Notes: a model not told the origin generated them from the sequence alone. A stretch of DNA of 64,000 nucleotides from Vulcanimicrobiota bacterium (GCA_023447635.1 JAEXNA010000034.1:28156-92155), one strand, 5' to 3'; numbered from the stretch's first letter, positions 32,848 to 41,388 are shown. Made by a program: numbers and translations.

Positions 32848-33546
32848 GTTCTGGGGACAGAGGAAGTCGACCACATCCTTCGCCACCTGATCGGCGTCGA
32901 TATCCTGAAGAATCTCATGATGAGAGCGCGAGTAGGTGTAGTGGCGGACCCGTTCTTTGCCCAGCAGCGTTTCCAGGCGTTTGGGCACCGAAGCGGCTAC
33001 GGTAGGGTCGTTCTGGGCGAAGAAGATCCCCACGGGACAGCGGATGTGGGGAACCAGACTCTCTACCACGGGCACATAGCGCAGAACGGAATCCAACGCC
33101 TCGAGTGGGAAGCTCGGGTAGTTGGTGTTGGCGGCGGCCCGAGCGGGGTCGGCGTAATCGGGATGGGCCGGCCAGTCGCGACGGACTCGCTTGATCACCG
33201 GCAGGGCGTGCAGCAGCTTCGAGCGGAAGGCAAAAGCTGGCGCCAGCAGCGCCAAGCGGCGGACCCGCCCAGGATGTTCGGCGGCGAGTTGGCATGCCAC
33301 GAGCGCCCCCAGCGATAGCCCGGCTACTACCACGGGTTCGTCTTCGTCGGGCGCCAGACGTCGCAGGGCCGCCCGTCCGTCGGCTACCCAATCCCGCCAG
33401 TGCACCGAGTGCAGGTGGTCGGGTTCGGCGGCGTGCCCTCGAAGCACGGGCAGGGAGACTTCCACTCCTCGCTCTTCCAGGAGCGGTTTCAGGATCGAGA
33501 CGGTGTCCAGGGAAGCAGTGAATCCATGCAGGACGAGGGCTTTCAT
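32794..33546 (-). CDS. Alpha/beta hydrolase (carboxylesterase-like)
   Basis: The protein has 250 residues. LVLHGFTASLDTV (oxyanion region), LRGHAAEPD, the nucleophile S78 in AGLSLGAL, aspartate in FAQNDPTVAASVPK and histidine in SRSHHEILQD form a complete triad as in Est30-type carboxylesterases and monoacylglycerol lipases. The last 18 residues (NSGLGSQGQGEAANRPEA) are a low-complexity tail overlapping comF by 54 bp. Substrate unknown. Confidence 0.9.
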   Translation of the reverse strand: MKALVLHGFTASLDTVSILKPLLEERGVEVSLPVLRGHAAEPDHLHSVHWRDWVADGRAALRRLAPDEDEPVVVAGLSLGALVACQLAAEHPGRVRRLALLAPAFAFRSKLLHALPVIKRVRRDWPAHPDYADPARAAANTNYPSFPLEALDSVLRYVPVVESLVPHIRCPVGIFFAQNDPTVAASVPKRLETLLGKERVRHYTYSRSHHEILQDIDADQVAKDVVDFLCPQNSGLGSQGQGEAANRPEA

Positions 33547-33692
33547 CCAGCCCTTTTCTCAACTCGAGCGAGATTCTCTGCTGTTCGGAGGGTTACCGCA
33601 CTAGACGGCCAAAAAACGGCGTGGTTTCGGGATAAAAACTTGGAAAAAAGTTCATGGGTCGGGGGGATTTTCCGCTCGAGCTTAGGAAACAT

Positions 33693-33710
33693 TGTAAACA
33701 ACATGTAAAC
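33693..33710 (+). promoter_or_regulatory. Tandem TGTAAAC repeat upstream of the WGDPH-protein gene
   Basis: TGTAAAC occurs at 33693-33699 and again at 33704-33710, one helical turn apart, within a locally AT-rich stretch about 85 bases before the start at 33794. This spacing suits two subunits of a regulator binding the same DNA face. The rest of the gap from 33547 to 33793 holds no gene I can support. A clear -35/-10 pair is not obvious. AGGAG lies just before the start codon. Confidence 0.3.
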
Positions 33711-33793
33711 TTTGGCTTAGAGGGCTTTACCATAGAGCCAAGTGCGGGATAACCCCATCAGACCACACGAGATACTTCACGAGGAGAGAATGA

Positions 33794-34930
33794 ATGAGCA
33801 TTAACTTTGCACCTATGTTGGGAATCGGACTAGGATTTGGCGCCGCCAGCATGGTGAGCAACTGGGGCGGACAGGTTGGCGGATGCTGCCAGCGCCTGCT
33901 CGGCCAACAGCAAGGCGGACTCGTCGGTTCGCTGATGGGCGGACTGGTCGGCACCCTCGCCGGCGGTGGTAACCCTCTCTTCGGTCTGCTCGGCGCTGGC
34001 GTCGGCGGACTCATCGGTTCGGCTTTCGGTGGTCGCAACCACTGCCAGCAGTCCAACTACCAGAACCAGTGCCACGGTGGCGCCGGTAGCTATCCCGTGC
34101 CTTACGGTCATCAGTTCGGTGGAGCTCAGATGGGCGGCTACGGCTGTTCGCCCAACTTCGGAAACCAGTACGGCGGCGGCTTCGGCGGTCAGTACGGCGG
34201 CGGTTACGGTCAGCAGTTCGGCGGTCAGTGCAGCCCCTGGGGCGGCAACTTCGGCCAGCAGTACTTCGGCGGCGGTTTCGGAAACGGCAACGGCTGCTTC
34301 GGTCCCGGCCAGAACTTCAACTTCGGTCAGCAGTGCCCTCAGAGCTGCTGCTACCCCGGTCAGCCCCCCCAAGGCCAGCTGAGCCAGGAGGGCGGCGAAG
34401 GCAAGCCGATGCAGTACAAGACCTCCGGCGGTTACACCATCAAGGTCGACAAGCACACCATCACCGTGACCGACCCGCAGGGTAAGAACACCGTCGAGCA
34501 CTGGGGCGACCCCCACGAAAACCTCAACGGCAAGCACATCAAGGACTGGGAGACCAAACAGCGCTCCATCATCCTCGGTGACGGCACCAAGATCACTATG
34601 ACCGCTCAGGGCCCGCAGGGTGTAACCGAGTCGATGTCCATCTACGACGGTCGCCAGAACGTTCAGATCGACAACAACGCCAACAAGATCACCCACCAGA
34701 GCATGAACCCCTGGGACACCCAGTACCGTGAGCGTAGCCAGTACGACGGCGAGACCGCCATCTTCCGTACCAACAACCGCACCGGCGCCGCCACCTACTC
34801 GAACGTCTACACCCAGGACGAGAACTTCGGAATCAACCGTCAGTACACCCAGCTGGGCAGCACCGGCGGCTACAAGAATCCCAACCAGGTCAACGACTAC
34901 TACGATGACCCCCGCATGAGCTACACCTAA
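33794..34930 (+). CDS. Gly/Gln-rich protein with WGDPH (DUF1521/VWD-like) putative autocleavage domain
   Basis: The protein has 378 residues with AGGAG at good spacing. Residues 1-80 are Gly-rich hydrophobic segments (GGLVGSLMGGLVGTLAGG, GLLGAGVGGLIGSAFGG). Residues 80-200 are Gly/Gln/Tyr/Cys-rich repeats (QYGGGFGGQYGGGYGQQF). Residues about 208-320 are a beta domain, YTIKVDKHTITVTDP...EHWGDPHENLNG. The Gly-Asp-Pro-His at 238-241 matches the calcium-induced Asp-Pro self-cleavage site of DUF1521 (NopE1) and the GDPH site of VWD domains. It is probably exported or surface-associated, though no classical signal peptide is seen. A strong terminator follows. Confidence 0.8.
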   Translation: MSINFAPMLGIGLGFGAASMVSNWGGQVGGCCQRLLGQQQGGLVGSLMGGLVGTLAGGGNPLFGLLGAGVGGLIGSAFGGRNHCQQSNYQNQCHGGAGSYPVPYGHQFGGAQMGGYGCSPNFGNQYGGGFGGQYGGGYGQQFGGQCSPWGGNFGQQYFGGGFGNGNGCFGPGQNFNFGQQCPQSCCYPGQPPQGQLSQEGGEGKPMQYKTSGGYTIKVDKHTITVTDPQGKNTVEHWGDPHENLNGKHIKDWETKQRSIILGDGTKITMTAQGPQGVTESMSIYDGRQNVQIDNNANKITHQSMNPWDTQYRERSQYDGETAIFRTNNRTGAATYSNVYTQDENFGINRQYTQLGSTGGYKNPNQVNDYYDDPRMSYT

Positions 34931-34956
34931 ATTCCATTCGGAAGTTAGGACGAAGG

Positions 34957-34984
34957 AAAGGCAGCCCGCAAGGGCTGCCTTTTT
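34957..34984 (+). terminator. Intrinsic terminator
   Basis: AAAGGCAGCCC (34957-34967) pairs with GGGCTGCCTTT around a GCAA loop, followed by a T run ending at 34984. It terminates the WGDPH-protein gene. Confidence 0.92.
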
Positions 34985-35091
34985 CTCTGCTTCGCCATGA
35001 AGGTGTGGGCGGGGGCAGGGAAAAATGGCCTAGAACGCTATCAGTGGCCCCATTTTCAGAGGGTCACCAGCAGACAAGACAGGAGCAGACT

Positions 35092-36690
35092 GTGGAACAG
35101 ACCGAGCAAAAGATTCTCACGCAAAAGATCGCCGCCTGGACCGAAGGGGAGTTCGAGGAAGCCGCCCTGGTAGAGGCCGTGGAAGCCGCCGCCGAAGACG
35201 CCGCCGAGCATCGCAACGGCTTTGGTGCCGTCGTGGAAGATCTCACTCCCGAGCAGCAAGAGCGCTGCGGAGAGCTGATCACTTTCGCCTTTACTATGCT
35301 GGACGCTCTGGACCAGCATTTGCAGGACGTGCTCGACGGTCTGGAGGCTGAAGACCGGGTCCGCGTCATGCAGGCGGGCGATCTGATCGCCCGAGCCAGT
35401 TTCCAGTTAGACCAGTGTTTCGCGGAGTTCCGTAATCAAGCGCTAGCCGCTTTAGGTCCGACCGAAATCCCTAACCTCAACCAGCTGATCTCGGTCAAGA
35501 ACCGCTACCTCGAGGAGCCGGACGACGCCAGTAAAGCGAACTTCCAGGAGTCGCTCGACGTCGAACGGGACACCACGCTCAATTCTGTTCGCGCTTTGAT
35601 GACCGAGCCGCAGATTCCCGAAGTTGTTTCGCTCGCGAACACCTTCATGGCCCATATGGGTCACCTGAACAGCCTGGCCGAGGACCTTGTCGCTAAAGGT
35701 CCCGAGGCCGACTACGAGGCTCACTTCGTGGCACTCGACATGAGCTTCCGTGAACTGGGAGACATGGTGCCGATGGTTCAAGTCGCCCTACGCGCTCACG
35801 GAGAGACGGAATTCCCTGACCTGAACTACCTGCTCACCATGATCACGGAGGCTGCCACCGGCAACATCGCCGACGGCCCTCTGCTGGAAGCGCTCCAGGC
35901 CGTGGAACTGGGTTTCCACCAGACCTACGAGACGTTCCAGACCGCGCTGCCCGGTATCGAGACTCAGCTGGCCAAGGAAGAAGTCGAAGCCGCTATGGCG
36001 GCGTTCGATGACGATTTCAAACAGGGCATCGAAGCTGTTTACCACTTCCTGGTCGAGCGTAAGACGCTTCGACTGACCCAGGCTCGCGGATTCCTGCTCG
36101 ATTTTGCCAAGCGCCTGAGCGGGCACAAGGAGCGCCTCAAGGAGCTGGAGGCGCTCGAGGGTAGGGTCACATGCCCTCGCTGTGCTACCGTCAACGAGTC
36201 CGACCGCCAGCGCTGCTCGCAGTGCGGATTCCACCTGCCGCAGAACGTCGGGGCGACCCAGACCACGACTTTCCAGGCCAAGGAAGCTGGCGGCTTGCCG
36301 ACCGACACCGAGGAAGAGCTGCTGATCACCACCACCACGGCGAAGATCTATGAAGCGGTCAACGCCATTCACGCCGGTACCATCAGCGACGACGCCTTCT
36401 TGTCAGAGATCGAGAAGTTCGAACTCCTGATCAACGCCAACGTGAACAGCATGCCGGACGAACCCAACAGCATCGGCGAAGGCGACGCCCAGAAGGCGGT
36501 CACCCAGGTTTACGACATCTTCGAGGACGGGATCAACCTGTTCCACGAGGGCACCGACCTGCTGCGCAGCTACATCGAATCGCGCGATGAGGAGGTTCTC
36601 AAACAGGGCGTCAAGGTCATCGACCAGGGTGCCAAAAAGATCCAGGCTGCCGGTCAGGCGGTCGCTACAGCGGCTGCTCCCACACCGTAA
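35092..36690 (+). CDS. Helical protein with internal zinc ribbon, unknown function
   Basis: The GTG at 35092 has AGGAG six bases upstream and gives 532 residues. The protein is acidic and almost entirely helical. One treble-clef-like zinc ribbon, CPRCATVNESDRQRCSQCG, lies at residues 360-378, between two helical halves. TTTTAKIYEAVNAIHAG starts the second half. No signal peptide or membrane segment is seen and no family recognised. It has its own promoter region and terminator, so it is a single-gene unit. Confidence 0.75.
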   Translation: MEQTEQKILTQKIAAWTEGEFEEAALVEAVEAAAEDAAEHRNGFGAVVEDLTPEQQERCGELITFAFTMLDALDQHLQDVLDGLEAEDRVRVMQAGDLIARASFQLDQCFAEFRNQALAALGPTEIPNLNQLISVKNRYLEEPDDASKANFQESLDVERDTTLNSVRALMTEPQIPEVVSLANTFMAHMGHLNSLAEDLVAKGPEADYEAHFVALDMSFRELGDMVPMVQVALRAHGETEFPDLNYLLTMITEAATGNIADGPLLEALQAVELGFHQTYETFQTALPGIETQLAKEEVEAAMAAFDDDFKQGIEAVYHFLVERKTLRLTQARGFLLDFAKRLSGHKERLKELEALEGRVTCPRCATVNESDRQRCSQCGFHLPQNVGATQTTTFQAKEAGGLPTDTEEELLITTTTAKIYEAVNAIHAGTISDDAFLSEIEKFELLINANVNSMPDEPNSIGEGDAQKAVTQVYDIFEDGINLFHEGTDLLRSYIESRDEEVLKQGVKVIDQGAKKIQAAGQAVATAAAPTP

Positions 36691-36709
36691 GTCGACGCTA
36701 GAGAAAAGA

Positions 36710-36737
36710 AAAGGCCTCCCGAATCGGGAGGCCTTTT
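36710..36737 (+). terminator. Intrinsic terminator
   Basis: AAAGGCCTCCC and GGGAGGCCTTT form an 11-bp stem around GAATC, followed by TTTTTCTTT. The A tract before it may let it work in both directions. It ends the zinc-ribbon protein gene. Confidence 0.92.
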
Positions 36738-36757
36738 TCTTTGAGGGGTCCGGGCCC

Positions 36758-37011
36758 AGTGCTCCGTCAAACCTAAATTCTGGGATCCTGGCGGCGAAAG
36801 CCGTAGGCGTTCCTACCGGACACCATCGATTCTGACATTGTTATTCTTCAGTTACGTACGACTCGGTATCCCGACCGGGGCGGTAACGCTTCGCTTGCAA
36901 GCGGGACCGAGGTGCGCCTTCAGAATAGCTTCCTCAGAATCGCGCCTCCAAGCCGAAGGCGTTACCGCTTCGGTCCACCACTATCCCAGGATTTAAGCTT
37001 GACGGAGCACT
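36758..37011. mobile_element. MITE-like element, 254 bp, 29-bp terminal inverted repeats
   Basis: The outer 29 bases, starting AGTGCTCCGTCAA at 36758 and ending TTGACGGAGCACT at 37011, match as an inverted repeat at 26 of 29 positions. The interior has several smaller hairpins, including GCGGTAACGC with GGCGTTACCGC, and no ORF. It fills most of the 319-bp gap between the zinc-ribbon gene and the acetyltransferase gene. I cannot name the parent insertion sequence. No clear target duplication is seen. Confidence 0.75.
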
Positions 37012-37453
37012 AGCTCAGCTCTTTAGTCATCTTTCGATGGTCGATCCCGGCGTCGTCGAAGACCGGACCGTGAGCCTGATAGCCCAGCTTTTCATACATC
37101 GGTAGGACGTTGAGCTGAGCGTCCAGGACCAGCCTCTGCTGGCCGGCCTGACGTGCCAAAGCTTCCATCGCTTCCATGAGCCGGCGGGCCAGGCCGTGGC
37201 CGCGATGAGCGGCCAGCACCGCAACCCGCCCGATCTTGGCCGTTCCGCCTTCAGGGTTGTCCACCATCATTCGGGCCGTGCCGACCGGCTGGCCGTTCTC
37301 GGCTCTCAGCAACAGATGCAGGGCGACCGCGTCGTAGCTGTCGAGCTCGAGCTCTTCGGGGACAGCTTGCTCCTGGACGAAGACCTCTGTTCGGACGGCA
37401 AAGCAAGCCTGGAGATCTTCTTCGGTCTCGACCTGGGACAGGAGATAGCTCAC
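37010..37453 (-). CDS. GNAT-family acetyltransferase (ElaA-like)
   Basis: The protein has 147 residues. FAVRTEVFVQEQAVPEELELD is the ElaA-type N-terminus, and IGRVAVLAAHRGHGLARRLM holds the acetyl-CoA pyrophosphate loop (RGHGLA). LNVLPMYEKLGYQAHGPVFDDAGIDHRKM matches the ElaA end. Substrate unknown. Its TAG stop (37010-37012) falls on the edge of the MITE-like element. Two bases separate it from the YqeY gene, so the two are co-transcribed. Confidence 0.92.
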   Translation of the reverse strand: MSYLLSQVETEEDLQACFAVRTEVFVQEQAVPEELELDSYDAVALHLLLRAENGQPVGTARMMVDNPEGGTAKIGRVAVLAAHRGHGLARRLMEAMEALARQAGQQRLVLDAQLNVLPMYEKLGYQAHGPVFDDAGIDHRKMTKELS

Positions 37454-37455
37454 CG

Positions 37456-37908
37456 CTAGGACAGCCGGCTCTTGATCTTCGCACTCAGCGCTTTGCCATC
37501 CACCGGGCGTCCAGCAAACTTTTCGTTGAGCGCCTTCATGATCGGGCCCATCGCCTTGGCGTTGACCGCAGAAGGGTCGAGTTTGGCGACTTCGGCCTCG
37601 ATAGCAGCGTCGATTTCGGCCTCGTCGGGCGCGGGCGGCAGGTAGCTCTCCAGCAGGGTCGCCTCCCAGTCTTCCTGGACGGCGCGCTCTTCGGCGCCGC
37701 CTTTGCGGAAACCCTCGGCGGCCTCTCGCCGCTGCTTGATCATCTTCAGAACCAGAGCGACTTCGTCAGCGGGGCTGAGCTTGTCGCCGATCTCGATCTC
37801 TTTGTTCTGGAAGGCCGCCTTGATCGAGCGCAGCAAGGTCAGGCGCTCTTTTTCTTTAGCCTTCATGGCCTCTTTGATGTGGTCGTTAAGTTGTTGAGAA
37901 ACAGTCAT
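37456..37908 (-). CDS. GatB/YqeY-domain protein
   Basis: From ATG 37908 the protein has 150 residues, the usual length. A GTG 15 bases upstream is possible. LTLLRSIKAAFQNKEIE, KMIKQRREAAEGFRKGGA, ESYLPPAPDEAEID and MGPIMKALNEKFAGRPVDGK are YqeY signatures. The family resembles the tail of GatB and may touch tRNA, but its function is not settled. It leads the two-gene unit with the acetyltransferase. Confidence 0.94.
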   Translation of the reverse strand: MTVSQQLNDHIKEAMKAKEKERLTLLRSIKAAFQNKEIEIGDKLSPADEVALVLKMIKQRREAAEGFRKGGAEERAVQEDWEATLLESYLPPAPDEAEIDAAIEAEVAKLDPSAVNAKAMGPIMKALNEKFAGRPVDGKALSAKIKSRLS

Positions 37909-37948
37909 GCCGGGTGCTTCCACCGGAGAAACCCTTTCCCTGTGGGCC

Positions 37949-39178
37949 CTATCGGGCGAATCGCGAGGGGTCGGGGTCGCCGGACCTCGGCAGGCGGTGG
38001 GCCAGACAGACTCGGTAGCCGTGCTCGTCGCGATAGATGATGACGGCTCCGCGACCCTGGCCGGACATCTTTTTCCTGCCCTTTTTCAGCCGGGTCAGCA
38101 CCTCGGCCTGGGAAAATGGAACTCCTCGGCCCAGGTACTCGAAGTCGTTCCATCCGGAGGCGGCCAGGCCAGCGTTGAGCCGGCCCCAGTCGAGCGCCAT
38201 ACTGTCTAGGATATGGAAAGAGTCGGCCCAGGGTGTCCGGCAAGGACGAGGCCCACAGAGGTAAGCGATGCGGGGGTGAACGACCCCCGCTCCCAACTCC
38301 TCGGCCAGCCCTGCCAGGCCTCGGCAGCGGACTAGGGACGGGTCCGGGTTGAGCAGATAGGCTCCAGGCCCGGGGGCCTGCGTCGGGGCCGGTCGATCGT
38401 CGCCGACACGGTGGAGAGGAGGCGAGCCGGGTTCGCTCCAGAGCCAGGCGTTGAGCCGCGCGCCGGGGGTGGGGGAGCCTCGCAGCAGCATGGCCTCTTT
38501 AAGGTCGCCCTGCAGGCTGAGGAAGTGAACTTCCATCCCTTCTGGCAGAGCTGAGAGGTCGAGACCCGGCGCCGTTTTGAAGACCGTCCCGGAAAACTGG
38601 CCCTGCTGCAGAAGCGAAGAAAGCGGCGGGTCCCATTCCTCGGGGTCGAAGCTGCGACCTTGCTGCGAGCGCCGAGCGGGGTCGGCGAAGAGAAGCTCGC
38701 CACAGAGTTTCTCGATCGGTATTCGGTGGGGGATGACTCGAGCCTCTGGCCCGCCCAGGCGGACCAGGTTGGCCTGGGCCAGAACGGCTCGCTCCGCCTG
38801 CTGCTCGTAGCCGGTGAAGGCGAAGTGATGGGACAGCGGGACCGAGTCGCCCCCGATTCCGGTGCCCAGTTCGACGAGTTCGTGGAGGTTGGGAAAACGC
38901 TGCTTCAGATAGCCAGCCCGCCAGCGAGCCAGAGGGTAAGCCGTCGCTTGCTCGGCCGCTTCCCGGCTGAGCAGCCAGCCGTCCTCGAGCGGGAACTTAC
39001 TGCGAAAGTGCAGTCGGCAGGCCGCGCAGTCGAGAATGGCCAGGGAGAGATCGCTCGGGTAGCTGCGATCAAGCCAGAGACGGGTTCGCAGCGAATCGTG
39101 CGCATGGAGATGCTCGACGGCGCGCTCGAGAGCGTCCGGTGGAAGCGCGACCAGCGCCTGGGCCTGCTCGGGCAGCAC
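37949..39178 (-). CDS. Class I SAM methyltransferase with THUMP-like C-terminal domain
   Basis: The protein has 409 residues. Motif I is LVELGTGIGGDSVPLS (about 97-112). ELLFADPARR (about 165) is the catalytic-region DPxR motif, and the C-terminal 70 residues (LGRGVPFSQAEVLTRLKKGRKKMSGQGRGAVIIYRDEHGYRVCLAHRL) match the THUMP-like domain of the PG_1098 family. RNA methylation is likely but the site is unknown. It starts seven bases after the prfC stop and so follows it in an operon. Confidence 0.87.
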   Translation of the reverse strand: MLPEQAQALVALPPDALERAVEHLHAHDSLRTRLWLDRSYPSDLSLAILDCAACRLHFRSKFPLEDGWLLSREAAEQATAYPLARWRAGYLKQRFPNLHELVELGTGIGGDSVPLSHHFAFTGYEQQAERAVLAQANLVRLGGPEARVIPHRIPIEKLCGELLFADPARRSQQGRSFDPEEWDPPLSSLLQQGQFSGTVFKTAPGLDLSALPEGMEVHFLSLQGDLKEAMLLRGSPTPGARLNAWLWSEPGSPPLHRVGDDRPAPTQAPGPGAYLLNPDPSLVRCRGLAGLAEELGAGVVHPRIAYLCGPRPCRTPWADSFHILDSMALDWGRLNAGLAASGWNDFEYLGRGVPFSQAEVLTRLKKGRKKMSGQGRGAVIIYRDEHGYRVCLAHRLPRSGDPDPSRFAR

Positions 39179-39184
39179 CGCAGG

Positions 39185-40801
39185 TCAGGCGATCTGCGAG
39201 ATCGAGCGGAAGACCAGCTTGGGGTTCTTCTCTTTGGCGTAATCGAGATCCCAGTTCCCGGGGAACAAGCAGACCGTCTTCTCCCACAGGTCGTGGCAGA
39301 TCAGGGTCGAGCGCGAACCGTTGAGCTTGTCCAGCGCGTCAGCCGGGCCGTCCACCCAGCGACAGGCGCTGTACTGCATCCGCTCGTAATCGATGTCCAC
39401 CCGGTAGTCGTTCTTCAGACGATCTTGCACCACTTCGAACTGCAGCACACCCACCGCCCCGATGATCGGGTCGCGGGTGTAGCTGTCTTTGGGGAAAAAC
39501 ACCTGGATGGCGCCTTCCAGGCACAGCTGGTCCATCGCCTTGAGGAAGTGCTTGCGGCGAGAGGGGTCTTTGATGTTGATGCGAGCAAAATGTTCGGGGC
39601 TGAAGATCGGCATCGGTTCGAGCTGAACGTCGGGACCTTCGAGCAGGACGTCGCCGAGAATCAGGTTCGAGGAGTTGGTCATACCGATCACGTCGCCGGG
39701 GTAGGCGTCCTCGACGATCACCCGCTCCTGAGCAAACAGCTGCTGGGTGTAGTTCAGCTTGACCTCTTGCCCGGTTCTGGTACAGCGGGCTTTCATGCCG
39801 CGAGTGAACTGACCAGAGCAGATGCGCAAAAACGCGACACGGTCACGATGCTTGGGGTTCATGTCGGCCTGGATTTTGAAGATGAAGGCTCGGAAGTGTT
39901 CATCGGTGGGCGAGATGGTGCCCTGGTCGGACAGCCGGGGAGGGGGCGGCGGAGCCAGGTTCAGGAAGGTGTCGAGAAACAGCTGGACACCGAAGTTCGA
40001 CAGAGCGCTACCGAAGAAGACCGGGGTCAGACGGCCGCTGGCAAAAGCTTCTTTGTCGAGCTCGACCCCGGCCTCGAGCAGTTCCAGGCCGTCCAGGAAG
40101 TCGCGGTGCACGTCGGCGTCGCAGATCTTGGCCACAGAAGGGTCGTCAGGGCGGACCTTTTCCGTGCGGGCCTTCTTGCCGCCGTGAGCTTGGCGTTCGA
40201 ACAGATGCAGTTCGCCTTCGGCCCGGTCGTACACCCCGCGGAAGCGGTCGCCGCTGCCCAGCGGCCAGTTGACGGGATAGGTTTCCAGGCCCAGCGTCTT
40301 CTCGATGTCTTCCAGCAGTTCGAAGGGGTCGAGGGCGGGACGGTCCATCTTATTGATGAAGGTCAGGATCGGGATCTGTCGACGTTTGCAAACCTCGAAC
40401 AGCTTCAAGGTCTGGGGCTGGATACCGCGAGCGGCGTCGAGCACCATCACGGCGGAATCGGCGGCCAATAAAGTTCGGTAGGTGTCCTCGGAGAAGTCCT
40501 GGTGACCGGGAGTGTCCAGAAGGTTGATGCGGAATCCGTTGTAGTCGAAGGAGAGCACCGTCGAGGTGATCGAGATGCCGCGCTGCTTCTCCATCTCCAT
40601 CCAATCCGAGACGGCGTGGGTCTGCTGGCGACGGGCTTTGACCGCACCGGCCTCGAGCAGGGCGCCGCCGTACAGCAGCAGCTTCTCGGTGAGCGTCGTC
40701 TTACCGGCGTCAGGGTGCGAGATGATAGCGAAGGTGCGACGTCGTTCGACTTCCTTCTGAAGCTTCTCGAGTTGGGGGTGGGCCTGGGTGGACTCGCTCA
40801 T
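39185..40801 (-). CDS. prfC: Peptide chain release factor 3
   Basis: The protein has 538 residues, a normal RF3 length. GTPase motifs are ISHPDAGKTTLTEK (G1), RGISITS (G2), LLDTPGHQDF (G3) and FINKMDR (G4). HAVSDWMEMEKQRG and the late GVLQFEVVQDRLKNDYRVD are RF3-specific. RF3 recycles RF1/RF2 after peptide release and takes part in post-peptidyl-transfer quality control. It complements the SmpB/tmRNA rescue genes in this window. Confidence 0.97.
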   Translation of the reverse strand: MSESTQAHPQLEKLQKEVERRRTFAIISHPDAGKTTLTEKLLLYGGALLEAGAVKARRQQTHAVSDWMEMEKQRGISITSTVLSFDYNGFRINLLDTPGHQDFSEDTYRTLLAADSAVMVLDAARGIQPQTLKLFEVCKRRQIPILTFINKMDRPALDPFELLEDIEKTLGLETYPVNWPLGSGDRFRGVYDRAEGELHLFERQAHGGKKARTEKVRPDDPSVAKICDADVHRDFLDGLELLEAGVELDKEAFASGRLTPVFFGSALSNFGVQLFLDTFLNLAPPPPPRLSDQGTISPTDEHFRAFIFKIQADMNPKHRDRVAFLRICSGQFTRGMKARCTRTGQEVKLNYTQQLFAQERVIVEDAYPGDVIGMTNSSNLILGDVLLEGPDVQLEPMPIFSPEHFARINIKDPSRRKHFLKAMDQLCLEGAIQVFFPKDSYTRDPIIGAVGVLQFEVVQDRLKNDYRVDIDYERMQYSACRWVDGPADALDKLNGSRSTLICHDLWEKTVCLFPGNWDLDYAKEKNPKLVFRSISQIA

Positions 40802-40857
40802 AGTACGGGGAGACTAACACCGCCCCTATAGGGTGTCAAACCGGCCACGATAAGAGC

Positions 40858-41388
40858 CTATCGACAGGGCGGCGGGGGGCACCCTCCGGGGGCGAATCCG
40901 CCCGGGGCAAACCCACCCCAGCCGCCTCCAACAAAACCGCCGCCCCAGCCACCACCCCAGCCGCCGTTGAACATGACTCCGGCAAACGAGGGGATGCCTC
41001 CGTTGCGATAGGACGGGTATTTGGGAGCGTGGTTGTAAGCCGTGGGCGGAAGTTCGCCCGGTCGCGAACCCGGAGCGCGACCGACGCTCGTGACGCTTCC
41101 CCCTCTCAGAGCCGCTTCGGCTTCGGCGATGCGGACTTCGGATTTGGCTCGCGCCCGGGCGAGTTCCAACTCGCGCTCGCGTTGTTTACGGGCCCTTCGG
41201 GCTTCTTGCGCTCGCATCGCCTGCTCGCGTTGGGCGGCTAGAACCTCCGGGCGCGTTTCGTGAATGACGATCACGGCGTTCCCCCGACCGTCGCGAGCGT
41301 GGCTTACCGCCTGGGCCTGGACCGGAGTCGCGCCGCCGACGGCAGCGGCGAAGAGCAGCAAAGATGGAAAGATGTGTCGAGCGTTCAT
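40858..41388 (-). CDS. Exported Gly-rich protein, unknown
   Basis: From ATG 41388, with AGGAGG at ideal spacing, the protein has 176 residues. The signal peptide is 1-23 (ending VQAQA). A charged helix (about 40-90, EARRARKQRERELELARARAKSEVRIAEAEAAL) is followed by a Gly/Trp-rich tail (GGWGGGWGGGFVGGGWGG) ending in CPPPPCR. It is likely periplasmic or surface-located. The 263 bases upstream (41389-41651) separate it from the divergent AAA gene and hold only presumed promoters. Confidence 0.65.
   Translation of the reverse strand: MNARHIFPSLLLFAAAVGGATPVQAQAVSHARDGRGNAVIVIHETRPEVLAAQREQAMRAQEARRARKQRERELELARARAKSEVRIAEAEAALRGGSVTSVGRAPGSRPGELPPTAYNHAPKYPSYRNGGIPSFAGVMFNGGWGGGWGGGFVGGGWGGFAPGGFAPGGCPPPPCR

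Noticed and set aside
34080..34330. Possible tandem-repeat or CRISPR-like array
   Set aside because: The repeats are codon-level GGC/CAG/TAC runs within a Gly/Gln/Tyr-rich protein. There are no regular spacers.
33830..34696. 288-codon Ala/Val-rich reverse frame
   Set aside because: It is produced by the repetitive Gly/Gln codons of the WGDPH-protein gene read backwards.
38660..40471. 603-codon open frame on the forward strand opposite prfC and the methyltransferase gene
   Set aside because: It is the antisense shadow of two well-recognised genes, caused by high GC at third positions. Its protein shows no known motif.
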